A stretch of DNA of 43,318 nt, from positions 1-43,318 of the forward strand of contig QWPN01000043.1 in the NCBI GenBank assembly GCA_003671185.1. The letters run 5' to 3'. The DNA is from Planctomycetota bacterium. Lineage in GTDB: Bacteria; Planctomycetota; Planctomycetia; Pirellulales; UBA1268. A program made the position numbers and the translations under genes. Shown here one piece after another: positions 33,917 to 42,355 of the stretch (the first letter of the stretch is position 1; each line of letters opens with the position of its first letter). Below the pieces are notes generated by a model. It had not been told where the DNA came from, made no database searches, and saw nothing but the letters and a program-made list of their open reading frames with translations.

Positions 33917-36900
33917 TCAGGTTTTTCGCCCGTCCCCGCCGGGCCGAATTGGGGCGAACCCGCGTCGCATCGTGTTTTCCGTCACCGTCCTGGGCACCAC
34001 GAACTGGAGCATGTAGTCGGGCCCCCCCGTTTTGCTGCCGATGCCCGACAACCGGAATCCGCCGAAGGGCTGGCGATGCACGAGGGCACCAGTGATGCCC
34101 CTGTTCAGGTAAATGTTGCCGGCCGCCAGCGCCTCCCGGGCCCGTTCCAAGCGGGCGGGACTGCGAGAGAAGACACCCGCCGTGAGGGCGTAGGGCGTGC
34201 CGTTGGCCAGTTCGATGGCATGCTCGAAGTCGCGGGCGCGCAGCACGCCGAGCACGGGCCCGAAGATCTCCTCCTGGCCCAGCGGTCCCCCGGGGTCCAC
34301 GTCGGCGAACACGTGCGGCCCCACGAACCAGCCGCGGTCGGCCAGGTCGCCCAGGTCGACCCCCGCCACCTGCCGCGCCGTGCGTTGGCCCAGCGCGATG
34401 AACGATCGCACCCGGTCTCGCGCCTCCTCGTCGACGAGCGGGCCGACCCGCGTGCCGGGTGCGGCGGCCGGCCCCACGCGCAGGGAACGCACGGCCGAAG
34501 CCAACCGCTCCACAAAGGCATCATGGACGTGGTCGAGGACGATGGCCCGCGAGCAGGCCGAGCACTTCTGCCCCTGGAAGCCGAAGGCACTGTGCACCAC
34601 GCCCACCACCGCCTCATCGAGGTCGGCGTCGTCGTCGACGATGACGGCGTTCTTGCCCCCCATCTCGGCGATCACCCGCTTCACGAGTCGCCCGCCACCG
34701 GCCGACGCCTGTGCGGCGGCGGTGTTGATCGCCATGCCGACGGCGCGGGAGCCGGTGAAGGCCACGAGCGCCGTGTCGGGGTGCGCGACGAGCGCGGGCC
34801 CCAGCACCTCACCGCGGCCGGGCAGGAAACCCAGCGCCGCGGCCGGCACGCCTGCCGCCAGCAGGATGTCGTGCAGTCGCAGGGCCACCAGCGACGACTG
34901 CTCGGCCGGCTTCATCACCACCGTGTTGCCGGTGACGAGGGCGGCCGTCGTCATCCCGGCGAGGATGGCGAGCGGGAAGTTCCAGGGGGCGATCACCACC
35001 GTCACGCCGCGTGGGTCGAAGCTCGTGGCATTCTCCTCGCCCGGCACGTCCACGCGCCGTGGCACCGCCAGTCGCAGCGACTCGCGGGCGTAGTACTCGC
35101 AGAAGTCGATGGCCTCGGCCACGTCGGCGTCGGCCTCACGCCACGGCTTGCCCACCTCGAACACCTGCAGAGCCGCCAGTTCGCGACGTCTGCTGCGCAT
35201 CAGCGACGCGGCCGCGCGGAGGATCTCGGCGCGACGTGGGCTGCCCAGCGCCCGCCAGCCGGGCAGCGCCTCGCGGGCCACGTCCACTGCCCGCAGCGCC
35301 GTCTCGACGGAGGCCGCGGCAACCTCGGCGATGGCGCGGCCGTGGTCCGACGGGTCGTGTCGCATGAACCGCTCGCCCCCCGAAACCCTGACGCCGCCGA
35401 TCACGGGGGCCACGAGCACCGGCCCCTTGGCAAAGGCGGCCTCCGCCTCCGTCACGGCCCGCGTCATGCCGTGCCGGTTGGCCTCGATGGCAAAATCCGT
35501 GAGCGGCTCGTTCGAAAACCATTCGGCTGCCGGCTCCGGGTCCGGCGCCGCAGCCCCGGCCGCCGCCCGCGGAGGCGCCAGCAGCAGTTCTGGCGGGACG
35601 TGCTTGACGAACCCGGCCCTGAGGAACGAATCGTTCGAGGAGTTTTCCAGCAGCCGGCGCACCAGGTAGGCCATGCCGGGCACGAGTTGTCCGTACGGCA
35701 TGTAGACCCGCATCCGCCAGCCGGCCGCCGTGACCGCCTCCTTTTCGGGGTCGCCCATGCCGTGCAGCATCTGCATCTCCACGTTGCGCCGGTCGAGTCC
35801 CAGGTGCTCGGCCACCGCCATGCCATGCGCGAGCGAGCGCAGGTTGTGGCTGCCGAGCGCCGGCCGCAGGTGGTCGGCATGCTCCATCACGAACGTGGTG
35901 GCCGCCTCGTAGCAGGCGTCGGTCTGCCACTTCTCGGCCCACACCGGCACGGGCCAGCCCGCGGCGCGGGCGTGGACCGTCTCGTAGTCCCAATAGGCGC
36001 CCTTCACGAGCCTGATCCACACCGGCGTGCCCCGCTTCCGCGCCCACTCGGCGAGCATCACCAGGTCGTGCGGAGTCTCGTGGAGATAGCACTGCACCAC
36101 GACGCCGCAGTGCGGCCAGCAGCGAAATTCGTCCTCCGCAGCGATGCGCTTGAAGATGTCGAACGTCAGGTCCTTGGTGGCGTGGCTCTCCATGTCGACG
36201 TGCACCTGGGCGCCGCGGTCGCGGGCCAGCCGCCACAGCGGCCGCAGCCGGGCCAGCACCCGTTCGGCCGTGCCGGCGGGGTCGATGCAGTCGAACTGGC
36301 TGTCGAGGGCCGAGAGCTTCAGCGACACGTTGACCCGCGGCAGTGGCGTGGCGGCGCCGGCCACGGCCGGACCGTCATCCACCAGCGGATCGTGTGCCCA
36401 CTCCGCCGCCCGCGGCGGCAATTCCTCCAGCAAGCGGGCGTAGGCCGCAGCATAGGCGTCCGCCTCCGCCTCGCTCGTCACCGCCTCGCCGAGCAGGTCG
36501 AGCGTGAAACCGCGATGTCGGCGCCGCTCGGCGAGCGCCGCGCGGGCGACCTCCTCCGGGTTGGTGCCGGCGATGAACCGGCGCGCCTGGGCGAGCATGG
36601 CGGCGCGGATGGCCCGGGCCGCGAACGGGGCCAGGACGCCGTTCCGCGCGGCCTTGAGCGCCGTGCGCAGCATCGGTGGCAGCCGTTCCATCACGTCGTC
36701 GTCGATATATTCCCGCAGGTGCCGCTCCACGGCGGCCGGGTCGTCGAGCATCGGCATGCAGTCGACGAGCCGGAATAGCCGCACCTTGAGATCGTCGTCG
36801 GCGGTGGCCCATTCACCGGCCTGCTGCGCCCACCACTCGGGCGACACCATCGTGGGCTGGGCGGCCAGTGACGCGGCCAACAGTTCGCGGCCGATGGCCT

Positions 36901-37006
36901 GCGTGCGCTCCTCGATCCGCCGCCGGTCGCCGGCGTCGAGCCGGCCGGCCAGCAAACCATCTCCGGGCACCGCGCCGGCCGGCGACTGAAAACCGTCGCT
37001 CTTCAC
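33917..37006 (-). CDS. putA: Bifunctional proline dehydrogenase / delta-1-pyrroline-5-carboxylate dehydrogenase
   Basis: 1029 residues, a PutA without the N-terminal ribbon-helix-helix DNA-binding domain. The first half is the FAD proline dehydrogenase barrel (MESHATKDLTFDIF, VWIRLVKGAYWDYETVHA, SHNLRSLAHGM, MLHGMGD, YMPYGQLVPGMAYLVRRLLENSSN). The second half is an aldehyde dehydrogenase with FTGSRAVGMAINTAAA, VIAEMGGKNAVIVDDDAD and catalytic C815 in GFQGQKCSACSR, then GPVLGVLRA and the C-terminal PFGGFRLSGIGSKTGG. It converts proline to glutamate in two steps with channelled intermediate. The GTG at 37006 is chosen with GGAG upstream and a promoter just behind; the frame continues open upstream as a shadow. 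The stop codon lies inside a small hairpin (33908-33921). Confidence 0.95.
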   Translation of the reverse strand: MKSDGFQSPAGAVPGDGLLAGRLDAGDRRRIEERTQAIGRELLAASLAAQPTMVSPEWWAQQAGEWATADDDLKVRLFRLVDCMPMLDDPAAVERHLREYIDDDVMERLPPMLRTALKAARNGVLAPFAARAIRAAMLAQARRFIAGTNPEEVARAALAERRRHRGFTLDLLGEAVTSEAEADAYAAAYARLLEELPPRAAEWAHDPLVDDGPAVAGAATPLPRVNVSLKLSALDSQFDCIDPAGTAERVLARLRPLWRLARDRGAQVHVDMESHATKDLTFDIFKRIAAEDEFRCWPHCGVVVQCYLHETPHDLVMLAEWARKRGTPVWIRLVKGAYWDYETVHARAAGWPVPVWAEKWQTDACYEAATTFVMEHADHLRPALGSHNLRSLAHGMAVAEHLGLDRRNVEMQMLHGMGDPEKEAVTAAGWRMRVYMPYGQLVPGMAYLVRRLLENSSNDSFLRAGFVKHVPPELLLAPPRAAAGAAAPDPEPAAEWFSNEPLTDFAIEANRHGMTRAVTEAEAAFAKGPVLVAPVIGGVRVSGGERFMRHDPSDHGRAIAEVAAASVETALRAVDVAREALPGWRALGSPRRAEILRAAASLMRSRRRELAALQVFEVGKPWREADADVAEAIDFCEYYARESLRLAVPRRVDVPGEENATSFDPRGVTVVIAPWNFPLAILAGMTTAALVTGNTVVMKPAEQSSLVALRLHDILLAAGVPAAALGFLPGRGEVLGPALVAHPDTALVAFTGSRAVGMAINTAAAQASAGGGRLVKRVIAEMGGKNAVIVDDDADLDEAVVGVVHSAFGFQGQKCSACSRAIVLDHVHDAFVERLASAVRSLRVGPAAAPGTRVGPLVDEEARDRVRSFIALGQRTARQVAGVDLGDLADRGWFVGPHVFADVDPGGPLGQEEIFGPVLGVLRARDFEHAIELANGTPYALTAGVFSRSPARLERAREALAAGNIYLNRGITGALVHRQPFGGFRLSGIGSKTGGPDYMLQFVVPRTVTENTMRRGFAPIRPGGDGRKT

Positions 37007-37060
37007 GCGCCGACTCCAAGCAAGGGGAAGACGGGCCGCATTCGGTCGGGCACACGATTC

Positions 37061-37066
37061 ATTATA
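37061..37066 (-). promoter_or_regulatory. Candidate -10 element for putA
   Basis: A perfect TATAAT on the minus strand (37066-37061) in an AT-rich patch, 55 bases before the putA GTG. No good -35 is seen at 16-18 bases, so an activator may be needed or the match is chance. Confidence 0.35.
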
Positions 37067-37171
37067 GAACAGGACGGTGGCGCCCGGCCCGCCGTCGGAC
37101 GCCCGGGCCGGCGGTGGCCGACCAATCGCCGTCCCCGATCGGCCGACTGTCCACGGGACGCGGACACCCGA

Positions 37172-38242
37172 ATGAGATCCTGCTCGACTGACGGCGCGAC
37201 TGGCGGGGGCGAAGGGCCGGCGAACCCCGCTTTCGACGCCGCCTTCGCATCGGCCTGTGCCCGGGTGGCGCTGGCCAACGTGGCCCGGCCGTATCCGCAC
37301 AAACTGGACCACCTGCTGGTGGCAGGTGCAGACGCCACCGCCGCCGACCACATCGCCCTGCACCCGGTGTTTTCTGGGAGTTACGACTGGCACTCCAGCG
37401 TGCACATGCACTGGCTTTTGGTCCGCATCCTGCGGCTGCATCCCGGCGTGCCGGAGCGAGGGCGGATCGTGGCCTGGCTCGACGACCGGCTGACGCCTGC
37501 GCTCCTGGCCCGGGAACGGGCGTACTGCGCCAGCTCAGCGGGCGGAACGTTCGAGCGGCCCTACGGCTGGGCGTGGTTGCTGGAATTGCGCGCCGAACTC
37601 GAGCGGCTGCGGCAGTCCGATTCGCGGGCTGTGGCCTGGTGCGCGGCCCTCGATCCCCTGGCGGTCGATCTTGCTACCCGACTGGAAGCATTCGTGCGTT
37701 CCGCCCCCTACCCGATCCGCACTGGTGCTCATGCCAACACGGCCTTCGCGGCGATCCTGGCCATCGACTACGCGCATGCCTGCGACGCCCCGCAGCTCGC
37801 CGCCGTGCTCGAGGACGCGGCCCGCCGCTGGCATGGCGACGACCGCGACGCACCGCTGCACTGGGAGCCGTCCCTGACCGACTTTCTCTCCCCGAGCCTG
37901 GCGGTGGCCGCGTTCGTGCGGGCGGTGTTGCCCCCCGCCTCCTTCCCCGCGCGGCTCTCCGCCCTCCTGCCGCACGGCATCGGCCCGCTCGCTGATCCGC
38001 CCCGGGTCAGCGACCGCGCCGACGCCCAGATCGCCCATCTGGACGGCCTGGCACTGTCGCGGGCCTGGATGCTGCGCAGGATCGGTGCCGGGCTGCCCGC
38101 CGACGACCCGCGGCGGGACGATCTGGCCGCCGCCTCGGCCCGCAATCTCGCCGCCGGCCTGCCGCATGTGCTGGGCGGAAACTACGTGGGCGAGCACTGG
38201 CTTGCTTCGTTCGCGGCCCTGGCCCTCGGGGACGTGCCCTGA
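37172..38242 (+). CDS. DUF2891 family protein
   Basis: 356 residues. The family signature HPVFSGSYDWHSSVHMHWLL (about 64-83) and FERPYGWAWLLELRAEL (about 127-143) are clear, together with NTAFAAILAIDYA and the C-terminal GGNYVGEHWLASFAALAL. DUF2891 proteins are alpha-helical, probably toroid-like, and uncharacterised; conserved His/Trp/Glu suggest an enzyme or sugar-binding role, but this is inference. No signal peptide, so cytoplasmic. It is divergent from putA and converges with pxpA (4-base gap). Start ATG 37172 has no strong ribosome binding site; a start a few codons later is possible. Confidence 0.87.
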   Translation: MRSCSTDGATGGGEGPANPAFDAAFASACARVALANVARPYPHKLDHLLVAGADATAADHIALHPVFSGSYDWHSSVHMHWLLVRILRLHPGVPERGRIVAWLDDRLTPALLARERAYCASSAGGTFERPYGWAWLLELRAELERLRQSDSRAVAWCAALDPLAVDLATRLEAFVRSAPYPIRTGAHANTAFAAILAIDYAHACDAPQLAAVLEDAARRWHGDDRDAPLHWEPSLTDFLSPSLAVAAFVRAVLPPASFPARLSALLPHGIGPLADPPRVSDRADAQIAHLDGLALSRAWMLRRIGAGLPADDPRRDDLAAASARNLAAGLPHVLGGNYVGEHWLASFAALALGDVP

Positions 38243-38246
38243 CGGC

Positions 38247-39005
38247 TCACCCGATGTCTGGCGGCCCTCGGCGGCCTGCGGGGGGCCGCACGGCCACGCC
38301 GGCATCGTCGAGCGCGTTCCGCACCGCGCGTGCCAGCGACACCGGATCGCTGCCATCGCCGTGGAGGCACAGGGTGTCGGGCCGAATGGCGAGGTCGGTG
38401 CCCGCCACCGACGCCACCAGGCCCGCCTCGACGAACCGACAGGCTCGGGCCGCCGCGGCAAGTGGATCGCGGATCACTGCCCCCGGCGCAGACCTGGGCA
38501 GCAGGGTGCCGTCGACGGCGTAGCCGCGGTCGAGGAACGCCTCCGCGGCGACTGCCAGGCCGGCGCTACGAGCCAGGGAGGCGAATGGGCTGCCGGCCAA
38601 GGCGTAGACCGCCAGCCGGGGCCAGTGATCGGCCAGCGCCGCAACGACGGCAGCGGCGCGATCCAGATCGCGGTTCACTGTCGCGTACAGAGCGCCGTGC
38701 AGTTTCACGTGGTGCAGTCGCGGGCCGGCGATCCGCGCCAGGGCGGCGACCTGCTGCAGCACGAGGTCCGCCGTCGCCTCCGGAGTGAGCGGCACCTCGC
38801 GCCGGCCGAAGCCCGCGATGTCCAGGTAGCCGGGATGGGCCCCGATCGCCACGCCATGGCGGCGGGCGAGGTCGACGGCAGCCGCCATCGTCGTTTCGTC
38901 GCCGGCATGTCCGCCGCAGGCGATGTTGGCCGAGGAAATCAGCGGCATCAGCGTTGCGTCATGCACGCCGCCTTCACCGAGATCACAATTCAGGTCGATC
39001 GTCAT
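38247..39005 (-). CDS. pxpA: 5-oxoprolinase subunit A (LamB/YcsF family)
   Basis: 252 residues, normal length. N-terminal IDLNCDLGEG, then SSANIACGGHAGDETTM, GAHPGYLDIAGFGRR, VKLHGALY and LCLHGDG are diagnostic. With PxpB and PxpC it forms the ATP-dependent prokaryotic 5-oxoprolinase that opens pyroglutamate to glutamate. The ATG at 39005 directly follows the pxpBC stop (TGA then ATG), so translation is coupled. The gene order pxpBC-pxpA supports the assignment. The product glutamate is the same as that of the nearby putA, so the region may favour glutamate-forming catabolism. Confidence 0.95.
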   Translation of the reverse strand: MTIDLNCDLGEGGVHDATLMPLISSANIACGGHAGDETTMAAAVDLARRHGVAIGAHPGYLDIAGFGRREVPLTPEATADLVLQQVAALARIAGPRLHHVKLHGALYATVNRDLDRAAAVVAALADHWPRLAVYALAGSPFASLARSAGLAVAAEAFLDRGYAVDGTLLPRSAPGAVIRDPLAAAARACRFVEAGLVASVAGTDLAIRPDTLCLHGDGSDPVSLARAVRNALDDAGVAVRPPAGRRGPPDIG

Positions 39006-40643
39006 TCACGCGCTCCAGGTCACGCGGCCCGCCAGGGACTCCCGCAGTGCGGCCAGCCATGCCGCCTGCTCGCGGAGCGCCGCATGGGCCTCGGCAAGCC
39101 CGACCTGCCGCCAGTGCACGACGTCGCCGGGACGCAACTGCGCGGCCCGGGGCAGGTCGGCGGCGATCACCTGCCCGATCACGGGATAGCCGCCGATCGT
39201 CTGCGCATCGGCGAGCAGGATGATCGGCCGGCCGTCGGGTGGGAGTTGGATCATGCCGGGCAGAACCGCGGCCGACACCATGTCGGCCCGCCCGCCGGAC
39301 ACAGGCTGGCCCTCGAGACGGATGCCCATCCGGTCGGAGCGGCTGCTCACCCGCCACGCGGTGCGCCACACTGCGGTGTCGCTCTCGTCGGCATGGGCGC
39401 CGGGGATGACTCGCAACTCGCATGGCGACCTGGCTGTGGCGCCGAGGTCCGCGGCCAGGCTCCAGGCACCGCGGATCGTGGCCGCGCCGGGCAGGATCGG
39501 CACGCGGTCGCCGGCCGCCAGCGCCGCGCCGGTCGCGCCGCCGAGCCGGGCGGGCGCGTATGTGCTGCGGCTGCCCAGTCGCAGCGGCACGGTTACGCCG
39601 CCGGCGATCGCCAGGTATCCGCGGCAGCCCTGCCGTGCATGCCCCAGCGACAAGACCGTGCCGGCCGTCACCCGCACGGGACGCCAACGCGGCAGCCCGG
39701 CGAACTCGCCGCCGCCGAGCGCCACCACGGCATCGCACTCGAACCGCAGGTCCGGCCCCACGAGCGTGAACTCGAGCCCCGCGGCGGACTCCGCATTGCC
39801 CACGATCAGGTTCGCCACGCGCATGGCGATCGCATCCGCCGCTCCGCCGAGCGGCACTCCCATGGCGCGGAACCCGGGCCGTCCCAGGTCCTGGATCGAA
39901 GTGGCCAGTCCCGGCCGTACGACCTCGATCGCGGTGTCCGCGGCGGCAGGCGCAGGCGGCGGCGACTGCGCCAGCATCTCGGTCAGGTCCGCCGCTGTCG
40001 TCTCCACGAACCGCACGCGGTCCCCGGCCCGCAGCAGTGCCGCCGGCTCGCGGCCTGCATCGAAGAGGACCGCGCCCGTCCGTCCCACGAGGTTCCAGCC
40101 GCCCGGCGTGGCGCACGGGTAGATGCCGGTCTGCCCGGCACCGATACCGACCGCCCCCGCGGGCACCATGGGCCGCGGCGTGGCCCTGCGGGGCGTGGCC
40201 AGTTCCGCAGACAGGCCGCCCAGGTAGGGAAAGCCGGGGACGAACCCGATCGCCTGCACGCTGTAGGCGGGCGCCGTGTGCAACTCGATGAACCGCGCGC
40301 GGCCGATGCCGTGCCGCTGGCACACTTCGTCGAGATCGGGGCCGTGTTCAGCGCCGTAGCAAACGGGAATCTCGTGGAGCCTTCCGGCTGCCGAGACGCC
40401 GGCCGCGGGCACCGTGTCCGCGACCTTGGACAACTCGGCGAGCAGGGCGGCCTGGCTGCCGATCCGCAGGATGTCGTAGACCACCGTGACGCGGTCGAGC
40501 GACGGCACCACATCGACGACACCGGCGGCCGCCGCTCGACCGACCGCCGCCGCCAGGGCGGCGGCGCGTTCCGCGGACACATCCCCGGGCGCGCCTGCGA
40601 TGTGCATCACGACGGCGGTGTCCCCCAGCGGCTGTGGTGTCAT
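39006..40643 (-). CDS. pxpBC: Fused 5-oxoprolinase subunits B and C (KipI-KipA type)
   Basis: 545 residues. Residues about 1-225 are the PxpB/KipI (allophanate hydrolase subunit 1-like) domain with QAIGFVPGFPYLGGL, TPRRATPRPMVPAGAVGIGAGQTGIYPCATPGGWNLVGRT. Residues about 235-545 are the PxpC/KipA (AHS2) domain with VVRPGLATSIQDLGRPGFRAMGVPLGGAAD, LEFTLVGPDL, GGGEFAGL and RGYLAIAGGV. In E. coli and B. subtilis these are separate, adjacent genes; here they are one open frame without a stop, linked by an Ala/Pro-rich joint (QSPPPAPAAADT). GGAG lies about 9 bases upstream of ATG 40643. First gene of the pxp operon. Confidence 0.93.
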   Translation of the reverse strand: MTPQPLGDTAVVMHIAGAPGDVSAERAAALAAAVGRAAAAGVVDVVPSLDRVTVVYDILRIGSQAALLAELSKVADTVPAAGVSAAGRLHEIPVCYGAEHGPDLDEVCQRHGIGRARFIELHTAPAYSVQAIGFVPGFPYLGGLSAELATPRRATPRPMVPAGAVGIGAGQTGIYPCATPGGWNLVGRTGAVLFDAGREPAALLRAGDRVRFVETTAADLTEMLAQSPPPAPAAADTAIEVVRPGLATSIQDLGRPGFRAMGVPLGGAADAIAMRVANLIVGNAESAAGLEFTLVGPDLRFECDAVVALGGGEFAGLPRWRPVRVTAGTVLSLGHARQGCRGYLAIAGGVTVPLRLGSRSTYAPARLGGATGAALAAGDRVPILPGAATIRGAWSLAADLGATARSPCELRVIPGAHADESDTAVWRTAWRVSSRSDRMGIRLEGQPVSGGRADMVSAAVLPGMIQLPPDGRPIILLADAQTIGGYPVIGQVIAADLPRAAQLRPGDVVHWRQVGLAEAHAALREQAAWLAALRESLAGRVTWSA

Positions 40644-40829
40644 GGCATGGCGCTCCGGGCGCCCGGGGCGCTGCGTTCAAGGTACCGCTCGGCCGGGTTT
40701 CGCGAAGGCCGGGAGAGGTCGCTCCCACCCCCAGCCGACACGGCGCAACCCCCTGTGGGGCAACGCAGTTGGCCGCACTCCACGCCCATTCGGGCCGTTG
40801 TGTAAACTGGACGACGATGCGGGCCGCAA

Positions 40830-40851
40830 GGAGGCCCCGCTCCGGTCCTCC
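40830..40851 (+). promoter_or_regulatory. Possible hairpin sequestering a strong Shine-Dalgarno upstream of rpe
   Basis: AAGGAGG ends 23 bases before the rpe ATG, too far for normal use. GGAGG (40830-40834) is exactly complementary to CCTCC (40847-40851) with a 12-base loop, so folding would hide it or shorten its distance to the start codon. Read by eye only. Confidence 0.3.
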
Positions 40852-40857
40852 GTTCGC

Positions 40858-41583
40858 ATGCACGTGACGCACCCGGCAGGCCAGGCTTTCGACACGGTGA
40901 CGGCAACTCTCGCGGCCCATGGGCCCGTCGTCCTGCCCGCCCTCCTGCTCTGTGACTTCGGCCACCTGGCCCACGAGGTGGGGCGGCTGGAAAAGGCCGG
41001 GGCCGCCGCCCTGCATCTCGACGTGATGGACGGCCGGTTCGTTCCCCAACTCACGTATGGCGCCGTCGTCGTCGAAGCCGTGCGGCGCGCGGCCCGTGTG
41101 CCTATCGAAGTGCACCTCATGGTCGAGGAGCCGGAGCGTTCGCTGGCTGATTGGGCAAAACTCGGCGTCGACATCGTGACCGTGCACGTCGAGGGCCTGG
41201 CCGACCCGCGGGCCGCCCTGCACACGATCACGTCGCTGGGCGCCCGGGCCCATCTGGCGATCAGCCCGGGGACTCCCGTCGACCGCATCGAGCCCTTTCT
41301 CGATGCCTGTGACGGCGTGCTCGTGATGAGCGTGGAGCCGGGCTTCGGCGGCCAGCGATTCGAGCCGGTGGCGCTGGAAAAACTACGCCATCTGGCCGCG
41401 CTGCGCGGCCGCCGCTCGGGCTCGTTCCTGCTGGGCGTCGATGGCGGCATCTCCGCCGACACGGTGGGGCCCGCGGCCGCCGCCGGCGCCGAACTGATCG
41501 TGGCCGGCAGTGCCGTGATCCGATCCTCCGATTACTCCCGCGCCATCTCCGAACTGGAATCACTGGCGCGATCGGCGGCCTGA
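40858..41583 (+). CDS. rpe: Ribulose-phosphate 3-epimerase
   Basis: 241 residues, TIM-barrel enzyme interconverting ribulose-5-phosphate and xylulose-5-phosphate. Recognised by LPALLLCDFGHL (N-terminal ILSADF-like strand with Cys at the usual Ser/Ala site), LHLDVMDGRFVPQLTYG with the metal/catalytic D-x-M-D-G, VPIEVHLMVEEPE with catalytic His, VHVEG, VMSVEPGFGGQRF and GVDGGIS with the second catalytic Asp, then VAGSAVI. All key residues are present. ATG 40858 is the only in-frame ATG before the conserved start; GTG 40864 is possible. It is followed by the histidine-phosphatase-fold gene after 39 bases. Confidence 0.94.
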   Translation: MHVTHPAGQAFDTVTATLAAHGPVVLPALLLCDFGHLAHEVGRLEKAGAAALHLDVMDGRFVPQLTYGAVVVEAVRRAARVPIEVHLMVEEPERSLADWAKLGVDIVTVHVEGLADPRAALHTITSLGARAHLAISPGTPVDRIEPFLDACDGVLVMSVEPGFGGQRFEPVALEKLRHLAALRGRRSGSFLLGVDGGISADTVGPAAAAGAELIVAGSAVIRSSDYSRAISELESLARSAA

Positions 41584-41622
41584 CGCCGCCGCATCCTTCC
41601 TCCTGGAGACCCATCCCATCCG

Positions 41623-42255
41623 ATGCCCGACCACCTGATCCTGATTCGCGCCGGCATCACCGACTACGACCTGCAGGAACGCATCCGTGGCACGCTCGAC
41701 CTGCCGCTCTGCGCAGCTGGCGTGAGCGAGGCGGAGAACGCCGCGGCCCTGTTGGCCACGGCTTCTCCCGCGGCCCTGTACGCGGCGGACTCGCAGTGCG
41801 CGACCGAAACGGCGCGCATCTTCGGCCGCGCCTGCGACCTGCGTCCGCGCCGGGTGGCTGGGTTCGCCAATCTGAACATGGGACTGTGGCAGGGCATGCT
41901 CGTCGACGACATCCGCCGCAAGCAGCCGCGGCTGCACCGCCAGTGGCAGGACAACCCGTGGGCGGTGGCGCCGCCCGAGGGCGAACTGCTGGAAGACGCC
42001 TGCGTGCGTGTGGAGCACGCTCTGGAGAAAATTCTCCGCCGGCATCCCGCGGGCAGGATTGCGCTGGTGGTGCCGCATCCGCTGGATCGCGTCGTCCGCT
42101 GGATCGTGTCGGGCCGTTCGATGGGCGACCTGTGGAGCCTGGAGTCGGAGCACGACCCCGTCAGCGAACTGCCCGTGGCCGCCCAGTGGCTGTCGCGACG
42201 CGGCTCCCTGGAAGGGGGACGGGCGGCACGATTGAGGGACGCCACACCCACCTGA
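41623..42255 (+). CDS. Histidine-phosphatase-fold protein lacking the catalytic histidine (probable pseudophosphatase)
   Basis: 210 residues resembling phosphoglycerate mutase/SixA-type histidine phosphatases: [30 protein letters not shown] at the N-terminus, [22 protein letters not shown] and [14 protein letters not shown]. The RHG motif is RAG (R9-A10-G11), so the phosphate-accepting His is absent. The second-motif Arg (SxLxRAxxTA) appears as Cys59, and the acidic residue before GxWxG is not evident ([11 protein letters not shown]). His152 of the later motif is kept. The fold is likely intact but catalysis is not expected; a binding or regulatory role is inferred. It lies between rpe and accD on the same strand, GGAG upstream. 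Confidence 0.8.
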   Translation: MPDHLILIRAGITDYDLQERIRGTLDLPLCAAGVSEAENAAALLATASPAALYAADSQCATETARIFGRACDLRPRRVAGFANLNMGLWQGMLVDDIRRKQPRLHRQWQDNPWAVAPPEGELLEDACVRVEHALEKILRRHPAGRIALVVPHPLDRVVRWIVSGRSMGDLWSLESEHDPVSELPVAAQWLSRRGSLEGGRAARLRDATPT

Positions 42256-42355
42256 CGGGCCACGGCCGGCGGCGATTCCGGCGCAGCATCGGGACCGGTC
42301 ACCGCGATACACTTTTCCTTACCCGCAGCGTCGGAAACCTCCTCCCTCAGCCAGC

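Noticed and set aside
33908-33921. CCTGA-TTTT-TCAGG hairpin followed by five T on the plus strand, looking like a terminator
   Set aside because: No plus-strand gene precedes it, the stem is only 5 base pairs, and in the putA direction there is no T-run after it.
34076-36778. A 900-codon plus-strand frame opposite putA, and similar long frames opposite leuS, the helicase, pstC and pstS
   Set aside because: Same composition artefact; the opposite strand carries conserved enzymes with intact motifs.
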